Shown in pieces: positions 16,501-23,744 of a stretch of DNA of 28,503 nt. Position 1 is the stretch's first letter, and each line of letters opens with the position of its first letter. Where the stretch lies: the NCBI GenBank assembly GCA_016293435.1, contig JAEDEG010000032.1, positions 1 to 28,503 on the forward strand, written 5' to 3'. Under the pieces are notes generated by a model. It worked only from the letters and a program-made list of their open reading frames with translations. It made no database searches and was not told the origin of the DNA. Origin of the DNA: Clostridia bacterium (GTDB taxonomy: Bacteria; Bacillota; Clostridia; UMGS1810). A program made the translations under genes and the position numbers.

Positions 16501-17811
16501 CCCGGTAATCAGGGCTACAACAAAGAAGGCTACTGGGATGTGGCCGAAGGCGGCGGCAGATGGAAGGTATTTGCTAACCGTGCCGAGGCTCACAACACTG
16601 TTGTAATAAATCCCGGACTTCTCGAAGATCACAAAGTATATTCAGATGCTCCGATAACCAAGTACGAATCAAAGCCAAAAGGCACAGTTACACTTATAGA
16701 TATGACCGACCTTCACTTTGATGTTTTATCGCATCGCAGAGGCTTTGCATTTGTTGATAACCGAAAATCTCTTGTTATAAGAGACGAGCTCAATCTCAAA
16801 CCAAACAGCACTGCATATTGGCACATGATGACCGAAGCAGATGTTTCAATCGAAGGAAACAGTGCAATTCTTTATCAGGACGGCAGAAAGCTCAAGCTTG
16901 AATTTGATTCATCTGTTCCTGCCGAATTTACTGTTGCACCGGCAGCTCCGCTACCGTCAAGTCCTGTTCACCCTCAAGACGGCAAGCTCAAAATGAACCG
17001 TATTCAAATCAAGGTTTCAGGTTCGGGAAATGCCAATATCACAGTTAAGCTTACTCCCTATGATGTAGACGGAAGTCCGCTTTCCGACTGGAACAAATCA
17101 ATTGATTTATGGCAGATTCCCGATGGTGAAATCCCTCTTGCTCCAAAGCTTGATTCAATCAAAGTAGGAGAGGATTTAATAATACCTCAGGGAAGCACCA
17201 TCGACTATTATTATCTTGAAGATACATTTACCTCTGTTCCGGATATTACTGCATCTGATGACAGATACAATATTACTGTAGCAAAAGGTAATAGCTTATC
17301 AGATAACACAGTAATAACAGTAGTTGATAAAAACGATCCTGCCAACAAAACTATATACACCATAGTCATGCGTAAAATTCCCACTCCCAAGCAGTTTGAC
17401 GGAAAGACCTCTATCCCGGTTACAACGCTTGCGGCGAGCGCAGAGCCTCAGGCTGAAAACGGTGCAATGAATGTAATTGACGGAGACTTAAATACTCGTT
17501 GGTCATGTGACGAATCAGGCTGTACTCTCACTCTCGATCTAAATAAGGTGCAAAGAGTAGATGAAGTTGCGCTTGCATTTGCCGGCGGTGACACAAGAGC
17601 AACTCGTTTTGAAATCGCTGTTTCTGCAGACGGCGAAACTTATGAGAGTGTATTTTCAGGCCAATCCTCCGGTACAACTCTTGAGCACGAGTTTTACGGT
17701 GTTGGCGGCAAAGATATCCGCTATATCAAACTTAACTTCAATGGTAACACCTCTAAAAATTCACCTGCATGGAACTCTGTAACGGAGGTAGTTGTTACAA
17801 GAAATAACTAA
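13588..17811 (+). CDS. Secreted modular heparinase II/III-like polysaccharide lyase 1
   Basis: Exported candidate lyase of 1,407 residues; ATG 13588 follows AAAGGAGG by 8 bases. Order: signal peptide (1-26, ends FASA); two concanavalin/LamG-like domains (about 27-205 and 236-428); a copper-amine-oxidase-N-like domain (about 457-560); the alpha/alpha toroid and heparinase II/III beta-sandwich (about 582-1170); a cadherin-like strand domain (about 1184-1265); a C-terminal F5/8-type C (discoidin) domain (1275-1406). Candidate catalytic residues by family analogy are Asn748 (SNW), Tyr802/Tyr805 (EGAGYWEY) and His951-His953 with Asp955 (HHHLDGGSF). AEAHNT follows. The family beta-eliminates uronic-acid polysaccharides such as heparan, hyaluronan or alginate; the substrate is not readable. 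It has no SLH domain. Confidence 0.85.
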   Translation: MKKRIQKIICAFLCISLMPIISFASAYDAGLILNSSFNAYTTYSLPEDLVINSKLAWVDEYKAGDKGLILSGEKSSSSLTYDVSLSSKFCFSFDVKCASGCPAGVLYVKSSGGKKQAIVSFDGTKRLKAFNGRHIGGYSIGNISNVAFALNPADGTIDYYFNGKLKLDNCKINAYAINPISEISFEFSHEGKSAILLDNINLSVGSLPLSEYPVDDYNPDSDEKISVETMNFAPVYGENVMLNADFETMPAIGLTGKSNTLETIKDPFDENNTVLLAERTPIGGSDFHADANNLYPDADYVVYEFEFKNMDSYSVFTSNLKDDNDESQTLFALGKDSTFKAGSTIKTLQLQKWYKAAAVLNYFDREISYYLDGKLLSTEPFSSSAFAVGSKPGSMRIHMTKYVTIGGTITEKDPINLHFDNWRVYEGTEPREDVGPVSRTIKLTNKTIFPKYTSIKNSLEGYVTLHTRSGVVYKDGVKRIMYDAPHMENRVFMVNTAELSKLLGVANPYTQKYVQAEKYFTEGLGKKIYKDTSCLNYGMIIAGDYAYKAPSDSDSLQELNDFLWHLHPTSDIIKEMYAASELKGVHPRIHATADDFARLREEIKTNTQKEIWAHGVIAAADNLATKPALIYELRDGVRLLGVSRDMLSRMYACGMAYQLTGEQKYADIGWRELEAVCSFNDWHPSHALDTGEMASAVAVGYDWLYHGLSEQQRAFVEDGFYRNAFYDYNILYTTSKGAMSILGVQDSNWVCAINGGAIMAAIAMMDVYPEVSEKILGCAVTTYSQILYRFAPEGAWYEGAGYWEYVFQYTAKAIDCLNNVFGTAMGLDGAQGMSTAAEFEVYSQSPIGVYAYGDTIRNIKTWVPEMIWLVDYYGKKELVPFMVDRAQMTDSEDMALSLLWTDVNYTTGDTNVGFSLDKYYESMATITLRDCWDKKEQTFVGIHAGPTSTDHHHLDGGSFVFESMGVQWAIDPGNQGYNKEGYWDVAEGGGRWKVFANRAEAHNTVVINPGLLEDHKVYSDAPITKYESKPKGTVTLIDMTDLHFDVLSHRRGFAFVDNRKSLVIRDELNLKPNSTAYWHMMTEADVSIEGNSAILYQDGRKLKLEFDSSVPAEFTVAPAAPLPSSPVHPQDGKLKMNRIQIKVSGSGNANITVKLTPYDVDGSPLSDWNKSIDLWQIPDGEIPLAPKLDSIKVGEDLIIPQGSTIDYYYLEDTFTSVPDITASDDRYNITVAKGNSLSDNTVITVVDKNDPANKTIYTIVMRKIPTPKQFDGKTSIPVTTLAASAEPQAENGAMNVIDGDLNTRWSCDESGCTLTLDLNKVQRVDEVALAFAGGDTRATRFEIAVSADGETYESVFSGQSSGTTLEHEFYGVGGKDIRYIKLNFNGNTSKNSPAWNSVTEVVVTRNN

Positions 17812-17854
17812 ATATTGTTACAATAATATTAATCTAATAAAATTGGTGAATGTA

Positions 17855-20800
17855 ATGAAAAAAATGTTTAACAAAATATTGTCATCATTGCTCATTTGTT
17901 CGATTCTTGTATGCTCATTATCATTTGTGTCATTGGCCGAGAAAGCAGCAGAAAATCAGGTTATACTCGGAGATGGAGGCTCATATGGCGGCATTGGTAT
18001 CAATGTCGCCCAAGTGGGAGGCATCGGCGGTAAATCACCCGATGACATGGCCTGTGCTTTTGTTCTCGGTGCTGATGAAGCTACATATTATCGGCGTTAT
18101 CAGTATGATGTATCACAATATGTGCCGGGCACCGATGAATATACCTACGAATTTAATATGTATGCCGACGGCAATGCTGAAGCATGGGTGTGCTATGGCA
18201 GCGGTTATTCACTCATTCGCTGGGATGCCGACGGCACAATATGGTACGACAAAGATGGCACAATGACACAGTGGGGCAGGCTCAGCCGCGGGCAATGGCA
18301 TAGAATTGCAATTTCATATAGGATTGGCTATCGCTTTGTATATTACATAGATGGTGTTCTTGTTTGCGATACAAGCAGGTACACTTCAGCTCCGTCGATT
18401 ATTGGTTTTGGATACGCTGAGGGCTCATCCGACGGCACGGTGGCTTTTGATGATATGATAAAATACGATGAGCTTTATACAAATCATTATAAAGAGCCCT
18501 ATTATACTTTACCCAAAATCTCTGTCAGCCGCGCTGCAAAGCTTGGTGATAACAATGTCATAAATTATGATGATGAATTGATTACAAGCTCTGATATGCT
18601 TCTCGATTGCATCTCTATCGACGAAACCGATACTTTAAGAATGTATATGGATTCGCATCTTGTAACTCAAATAAAAAAAGATACCCCTCTTACCGGCAGT
18701 GAATATATAGTTGTAGAATCTTCCGATAAAGCATATACGTATTATTCTGTTTCCGGTGGCTATAAAATGCCTGTTGCCGAGCTTTCGTCAACAAACCCAA
18801 GAGTTGTTGTAGACGGTGGTTGTGTATATGTATATTCGCATCCGTGCAATCTTTCCTACAAAATAGACTCTGATACCCTGATAAATTCTCTTACATCCAA
18901 AACACATTCTTCAATTACATACCTTAACACCGATTATGAAGAAGTGTCTGTAAATGATGTATATGACGGCTATATAAAGCTTGTTGATACCAACGGTAAT
19001 ACTGCATTTTTTGAGATAAAACCCAACACCGGCAATATTTTTGAAGAATTTTTTACTCTCAGTGATTTTTCTTCAAACGGATATTATCATATGTTTGATG
19101 AAAGCAGCAAAGTAACCTATTCAATTTCAGAGGCAGGTATTCAAAAGGATAATAATGATACATCGTTTGCTATTCACGGCAACGGCGAAACCAATATTCA
19201 TCCCTCAGGTGCGAGATATCCAGCCTGGCTCCAGAAAAACAATCCTGATATAACTTTAAACACAGTATATACCATAGAATATTCTTTCCTTAATATGTCA
19301 AGTGCGACATCCTATTCAAGTGTAATTTGGAAAAAGGCAAACGGCAGCAATATCTCAAATGAGAATTTGTTCTCCATGACATCAAACGGAACAGCATATT
19401 CATATAATAACGCAGAAATCGGAAAGCTTTGCACAGATGAGTGGCACACGGTAAATATTACATACGATTATACCAGAGCAAGAGTTCTCGTATATGTTGA
19501 CGGTGTACCGGTCAGCGAAGATGTGTGGATAGGTGCCGACGGAGGCGCTATAGATTATATTAAATTCGGTATGTCAGGTGAAGGTGATGACGCTCCTGCG
19601 TATGGTACCATTTATTATGACGATATATGCATATACGGTGGATATCCCAGAGGTGATAAGCATACGCCGTCATTGCTTTCCGACAAATTCTATATTGATC
19701 GTGCTTCCAAAACAATATACGGAGCCGCTGGCAGAGCTTCCGAAGAGGTTTTGAATAATCTTGTTTCCGAATTGAACGGCACTGTTATGGTTGATTCTGA
19801 TACAATAACAACCGATGCTGCTCTTACTCAGGTTGTATCCGGAATAGATGGACTTCAATATACATATGAGTATACGTTCAGTGACAAAAATTATATTTCA
19901 TCTCCCGCAATCACCAACACAGGTTCGGGGGTTGAAGATGAAATAAACGCACGTATAACCGTTTGCCCGGCATATGATGATAGCTTTGATAAGCTAAATT
20001 TTATGCTTGCTGCCTACAATGGCGACAAGCTTACCGGGCTGCAGCTTTTGCCTGATAATGTTGTTTCAAAAGAGATATTTGATATTTCCCTGTCACAAAG
20101 CAGAGAAGATAATATCATTACAAAACTATTTCTTTGGGACAATACTCTGACTCCGATTTACGGAGATGATGTAACTTCACAAATTAACAGACCTACAATG
20201 ATGAAAAGTGATGCTGAATATAAAGAAATGTTGTCAGACTTCATAGCTGTTCATTCCCGCAGCGGACTCATTACCGCATACGGTCAGAAGCATTTTCTCC
20301 AAAGCAAACCCTATATATCCGATTCTGTGGTATATATTCCTCTTAAAGAAACAGCAGAGCTTCTTGGGGTTTCGGCAGAAGCCGCTTCTTCATCTGACGG
20401 ATATATCTCCGCTAAGCAATTTTTTGAAGAAATAATGAACCTTACTGTTACAGAGCTTAATGCCAAATATAACAGCGGAGTGATAATTGCCGGAGATACA
20501 AAGTTTGATGTATGGTCTGTAGCCGACACTCAGGCTCTTAATGATTACCTGTTTAACTACAGACCGTCGGCAGACGAAATTCTTAAAATGTATAATTCTT
20601 CGTCTCTCAAAGGTCAGCATCCAAGAATATATGTATCAGCTTCAGATGTTGAACGTATAAAACGAGAATGTGAAACCAACTCATATATGGCAAAATGGAG
20701 AGATACCATAATTAAAGCGTGCAACTGGATTTCTACCTTACCGATTGTAGAATACAAGATTGACGAAGGCGGCAGATTGCTGGGAGTGTCACGAAATGTG

Positions 20801-22423
20801 CTTTCCTATATGCACACCTATGGAATGGCATATCTTTTAACAGGCGATGCTTCCTATGCGCAAAAAGCATTTATGCATCTTCAAGCTGCGGCAAACTTTC
20901 CCGACTGGAATCCCGATCATGCTCTGGATACCGGTGAGATGGCGGCAGCCTTTGCAGTAGGGTATGACTGGATGTACAATGGCTTTACCGAAGACCAGCG
21001 AAGGATTATTGAAGACGGCTTCTGCCGTCACGGTATAGCTGCTGCCAACAATCTATATGAGGGCGTTGCAGGCCGCACCTCCTCGGTTGTGTGTGATATT
21101 AACTGGAATGCCGTGGTAAACGGAGGTCTTGCAACCGGAGCGTTTGCGTTTATGGATGTATATCCTCAAAATTCAAGTGCAATTGTCTCAAATGCACTTC
21201 GTGGATACGACAGGCTTCTCTGGCGTTTTGCCCCCTGCGGTGCATGGTTTGAAGGACCGGGATATTGGGAATATACAATTAAATATGTAACCAAGATGCT
21301 TTCCAACTCTGAGCGTATTCTGGGAACTGAATTTGGACTCACGCGCTGTGAAGGCTTTGATACAACGGTTGACTATATTCTTCATATGCAGTCTCTCAAT
21401 GGCACATATGCCTACGGCGACTGCATGACATCGAGTGTCTTATATGTTCCCGAAATTTTTTGGCTTTCATATATTCTTGATAAGCCTGAATATACATCAA
21501 CTTTGCTTCAAATCAAAAACGGAAGCTTTTCGGATTATGAAGACATCGCTCTTGCCTTGTGCTGGTACGATACTGCGATTCAAACAAACGATGCATACAT
21601 GAACCTTGACGCGTGGATAGGCGGAGAAGAAGTTGTTGCAATGCGCAGTGGCTGGACAGCGGATGATTCATACTTTGCAGCATGCGCCGGTCTCACTGGT
21701 GAAAATCATTGTCACCTTGACTCGGGAAGTTATATTTTTGATTTGAACGGTGTGCGTTGGGCACATGATCTCGGACAAGGTAACTATAACAACCGTACCT
21801 ATAGATATAGCGATTCTTCGGTAGGGGGAGAAAGATGGAAAATTTTCCGTCTCAGAGCCGAAGCGCACAACACACTTTTTATAAATCCTACCACCAACGA
21901 GGATCACAAGATAGGAAGTTTCGCAGCTGTTGAACGTTTTGAAACCAACGATACCTCCGGTATAGCCGTTATAGATATGACTGAGGCACTTTCGGATAAT
22001 GTGCAGTCGGCAAAACGCGCATTTGCATATTGTGACAATCGCAGTTCCATTATTATCAGAGATGAAATAGAGCTTTTGGACAAATCAAAATCCAATGATG
22101 TATATTGGGTTATGATGACCAAAGCAGATGTAGAAATTCTCCCTGACGGCAGCGGTGCAATTCTCACTCAGAACAGTCAGACGCTTTATCTTGACTTCGT
22201 ACAATGCGGTGCAGATACAATAGATATAACAGTAGCTCCTGCCGCACCGATTGATACAACCGGTGTTGTGATATCCGAATCAGGCGATGATTTATACAAC
22301 CGTATTTTAATAAAGCTCACATCCTCCGATAGAATAGACCTCACTGTATCTCTTTCGGACGATGTAAACCCGCAGCTTTTAACAGATTATAACACAGCAA
22401 TTTCAAACTGGGTTCTCGAATAA
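17855..22423 (+). CDS. Secreted modular heparinase II/III-like polysaccharide lyase 2
   Basis: Exported candidate lyase of 1,522 residues. ATG 17855 has only a weak GGTGA upstream, but it starts the signal peptide MKKMFNKILSSLLICSI; the upstream extension is not signal-like. Order: LamG-like domain (about 35-215); an 85-residue module A (221-307); a related stretch (308-400); a second LamG-like domain (400-604); another A-like module (605-688); a beta module B ending in FLWDNTLTPI (689-779); a copper-amine-oxidase-N-like domain (about 798-905); heparinase II/III core (about 917-1510). Candidate catalytic residues: Asn1083 (INW), Tyr1137/Tyr1140 (EGPGYWEY), His1285, His1287 and Asp1289 (HCHLDSGSY). 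It lacks the discoidin tail of lyase 1. The two cores are homologous but well diverged, which suggests different cutting preferences. Confidence 0.85.
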   Translation: MKKMFNKILSSLLICSILVCSLSFVSLAEKAAENQVILGDGGSYGGIGINVAQVGGIGGKSPDDMACAFVLGADEATYYRRYQYDVSQYVPGTDEYTYEFNMYADGNAEAWVCYGSGYSLIRWDADGTIWYDKDGTMTQWGRLSRGQWHRIAISYRIGYRFVYYIDGVLVCDTSRYTSAPSIIGFGYAEGSSDGTVAFDDMIKYDELYTNHYKEPYYTLPKISVSRAAKLGDNNVINYDDELITSSDMLLDCISIDETDTLRMYMDSHLVTQIKKDTPLTGSEYIVVESSDKAYTYYSVSGGYKMPVAELSSTNPRVVVDGGCVYVYSHPCNLSYKIDSDTLINSLTSKTHSSITYLNTDYEEVSVNDVYDGYIKLVDTNGNTAFFEIKPNTGNIFEEFFTLSDFSSNGYYHMFDESSKVTYSISEAGIQKDNNDTSFAIHGNGETNIHPSGARYPAWLQKNNPDITLNTVYTIEYSFLNMSSATSYSSVIWKKANGSNISNENLFSMTSNGTAYSYNNAEIGKLCTDEWHTVNITYDYTRARVLVYVDGVPVSEDVWIGADGGAIDYIKFGMSGEGDDAPAYGTIYYDDICIYGGYPRGDKHTPSLLSDKFYIDRASKTIYGAAGRASEEVLNNLVSELNGTVMVDSDTITTDAALTQVVSGIDGLQYTYEYTFSDKNYISSPAITNTGSGVEDEINARITVCPAYDDSFDKLNFMLAAYNGDKLTGLQLLPDNVVSKEIFDISLSQSREDNIITKLFLWDNTLTPIYGDDVTSQINRPTMMKSDAEYKEMLSDFIAVHSRSGLITAYGQKHFLQSKPYISDSVVYIPLKETAELLGVSAEAASSSDGYISAKQFFEEIMNLTVTELNAKYNSGVIIAGDTKFDVWSVADTQALNDYLFNYRPSADEILKMYNSSSLKGQHPRIYVSASDVERIKRECETNSYMAKWRDTIIKACNWISTLPIVEYKIDEGGRLLGVSRNVLSYMHTYGMAYLLTGDASYAQKAFMHLQAAANFPDWNPDHALDTGEMAAAFAVGYDWMYNGFTEDQRRIIEDGFCRHGIAAANNLYEGVAGRTSSVVCDINWNAVVNGGLATGAFAFMDVYPQNSSAIVSNALRGYDRLLWRFAPCGAWFEGPGYWEYTIKYVTKMLSNSERILGTEFGLTRCEGFDTTVDYILHMQSLNGTYAYGDCMTSSVLYVPEIFWLSYILDKPEYTSTLLQIKNGSFSDYEDIALALCWYDTAIQTNDAYMNLDAWIGGEEVVAMRSGWTADDSYFAACAGLTGENHCHLDSGSYIFDLNGVRWAHDLGQGNYNNRTYRYSDSSVGGERWKIFRLRAEAHNTLFINPTTNEDHKIGSFAAVERFETNDTSGIAVIDMTEALSDNVQSAKRAFAYCDNRSSIIIRDEIELLDKSKSNDVYWVMMTKADVEILPDGSGAILTQNSQTLYLDFVQCGADTIDITVAPAAPIDTTGVVISESGDDLYNRILIKLTSSDRIDLTVSLSDDVNPQLLTDYNTAISNWVLE

Positions 22424-22448
22424 ATTTAATTCAGAAAGGATGGTTACA

Positions 22449-23681
22449 TTGAGAAAAAATATTTCAAGAATGTGTTCATTATTTGTGTGTATATCAATGA
22501 TTTTGTTGTCAATGACAGTTTCGATACATGCCGATGATACAGATTTAACTTTTGATTTGCGATCACTCACCAATACCGATTGGAACAGAAGCTATGCAAA
22601 TGTTGTTACAGATCTTTCTGCATCATTTGGAGGCATGCAGGAGCTTGGTGATGATTATTTTGCACTTCAAAGTTCTCAAAAATATTCAAGCTCCAATGCT
22701 GCACGTTGGAAATGTTATCTTGAAAACCTCGATAAACATACCTACACATGGGAGCTGGATGTTCTTGTTACCGAGGGAGCCGTTGCCAATATTGGATTTT
22801 CTACTTATAGTGTTTTTGTAATGACAGACAAAAAAATAAATGGCACAAAACAAGGTGCTTCTCTTGAAAATTCCGAAGTATCCAACAAACCGAACCAATG
22901 GCGTAAAGTAGCCATTTCATATGATGCAGACAAAAGGCAGATGCAGTCATACGTTGACGGTCACCAAGTAGGGGTTGTTGCAGCATTTGACTTTGAAAAT
23001 CTCAAATACATTGCATTTTCTATGGATGTTGGTTTGTCAGAAGTAGGGTCCATGATAATATATGATAATGCCATCATGTACAACGAACCCTACAATCCTT
23101 TAAAGCACCTCAATGCAGATCCTCAGATTTCATTGAAAGATGATTCCGACGGATTGAATATTATGGGAAGCGATATAGTTTATGATGAAAATCTAATTTT
23201 TGATGTGTCATCAATTGTTTCCTCCATTGATGCCGGAGATAACCGTGTAGCAATATACAAAGATTCTACCTGTGCCGAACCTGCATCGGGCAAACTTTTG
23301 GGCACAGAGTGCATAGTTGTTGAAGGCTCAAACGGAATGTACTCATACTATTGTCTAAAAAAAGCGTCTTTGTCTGTTTATGACAACAATGTCGAATTTG
23401 TATACGACTCATCAAAAGTTGGTGCAAGAGCCAAATTTATAAACACCTCTTCCAATGATAAAACCATTGTCATGATTATGGTATTGAAAGATGAAAACGG
23501 TATAATCCAAAAACTTGCAGCTTCATCTGAGCTTACAATTCCGGCAGGAAGTGAAAATCCCGAAGACGGTATTGTTGAAATCACGCCGATTGTTTCAAAC
23601 GGTTATACTGCCGAAGTGTTTTTCATCGAAAGCTGGTCAGGCAGACAGAGGCTTTTTGATGATATATACACAGCGCAATAA
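22449..23681 (+). CDS. Secreted LamG-like lectin protein, non-catalytic
   Basis: Exported protein of 410 residues. TTG 22449 is preferred: AGAAAGGA (22432-22439) is 9 bases upstream, while ATG 22440 directly abuts that site. TTG also gives a proper signal peptide, MRKNISRMCSLFVCISMILL to about HADD. Order: one concanavalin/LamG-like domain (about 30-215, with RKVAISYDADKRQMQSYVDG); one module A (about 216-302, with AIYKDSTC and CIVVEGSN); one beta module B (about 303-410, with VMIMVLKDENG and EVFFIESW). No heparinase core or catalytic motif is present. The layout is a minimal version of the front half of lyase 2. It probably binds carbohydrate at the surface; a binding role is inferred from fold and context. 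Confidence 0.8.
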   Translation: MRKNISRMCSLFVCISMILLSMTVSIHADDTDLTFDLRSLTNTDWNRSYANVVTDLSASFGGMQELGDDYFALQSSQKYSSSNAARWKCYLENLDKHTYTWELDVLVTEGAVANIGFSTYSVFVMTDKKINGTKQGASLENSEVSNKPNQWRKVAISYDADKRQMQSYVDGHQVGVVAAFDFENLKYIAFSMDVGLSEVGSMIIYDNAIMYNEPYNPLKHLNADPQISLKDDSDGLNIMGSDIVYDENLIFDVSSIVSSIDAGDNRVAIYKDSTCAEPASGKLLGTECIVVEGSNGMYSYYCLKKASLSVYDNNVEFVYDSSKVGARAKFINTSSNDKTIVMIMVLKDENGIIQKLAASSELTIPAGSENPEDGIVEITPIVSNGYTAEVFFIESWSGRQRLFDDIYTAQ

Positions 23682-23744
23682 ATTATTATTTTGGTAAAAT
23701 ATATTAAATATATTTTATATAAAAATCGAGAAAGGGTGTATTTT

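Noticed and set aside
17907..18266. Plus-strand open frame of 119 codons in another frame
   Set aside because: It overlaps the signal peptide and first LamG domain of lyase 2; its Met- and His-rich translation has no family look.
23696..23716. AAAATATAT-TAA-ATATATTTT inverted repeat before the 804-residue lectin gene
   Set aside because: All A/T in an AT-rich spacer, so easily due to composition. No independent sign of a terminator or operator.
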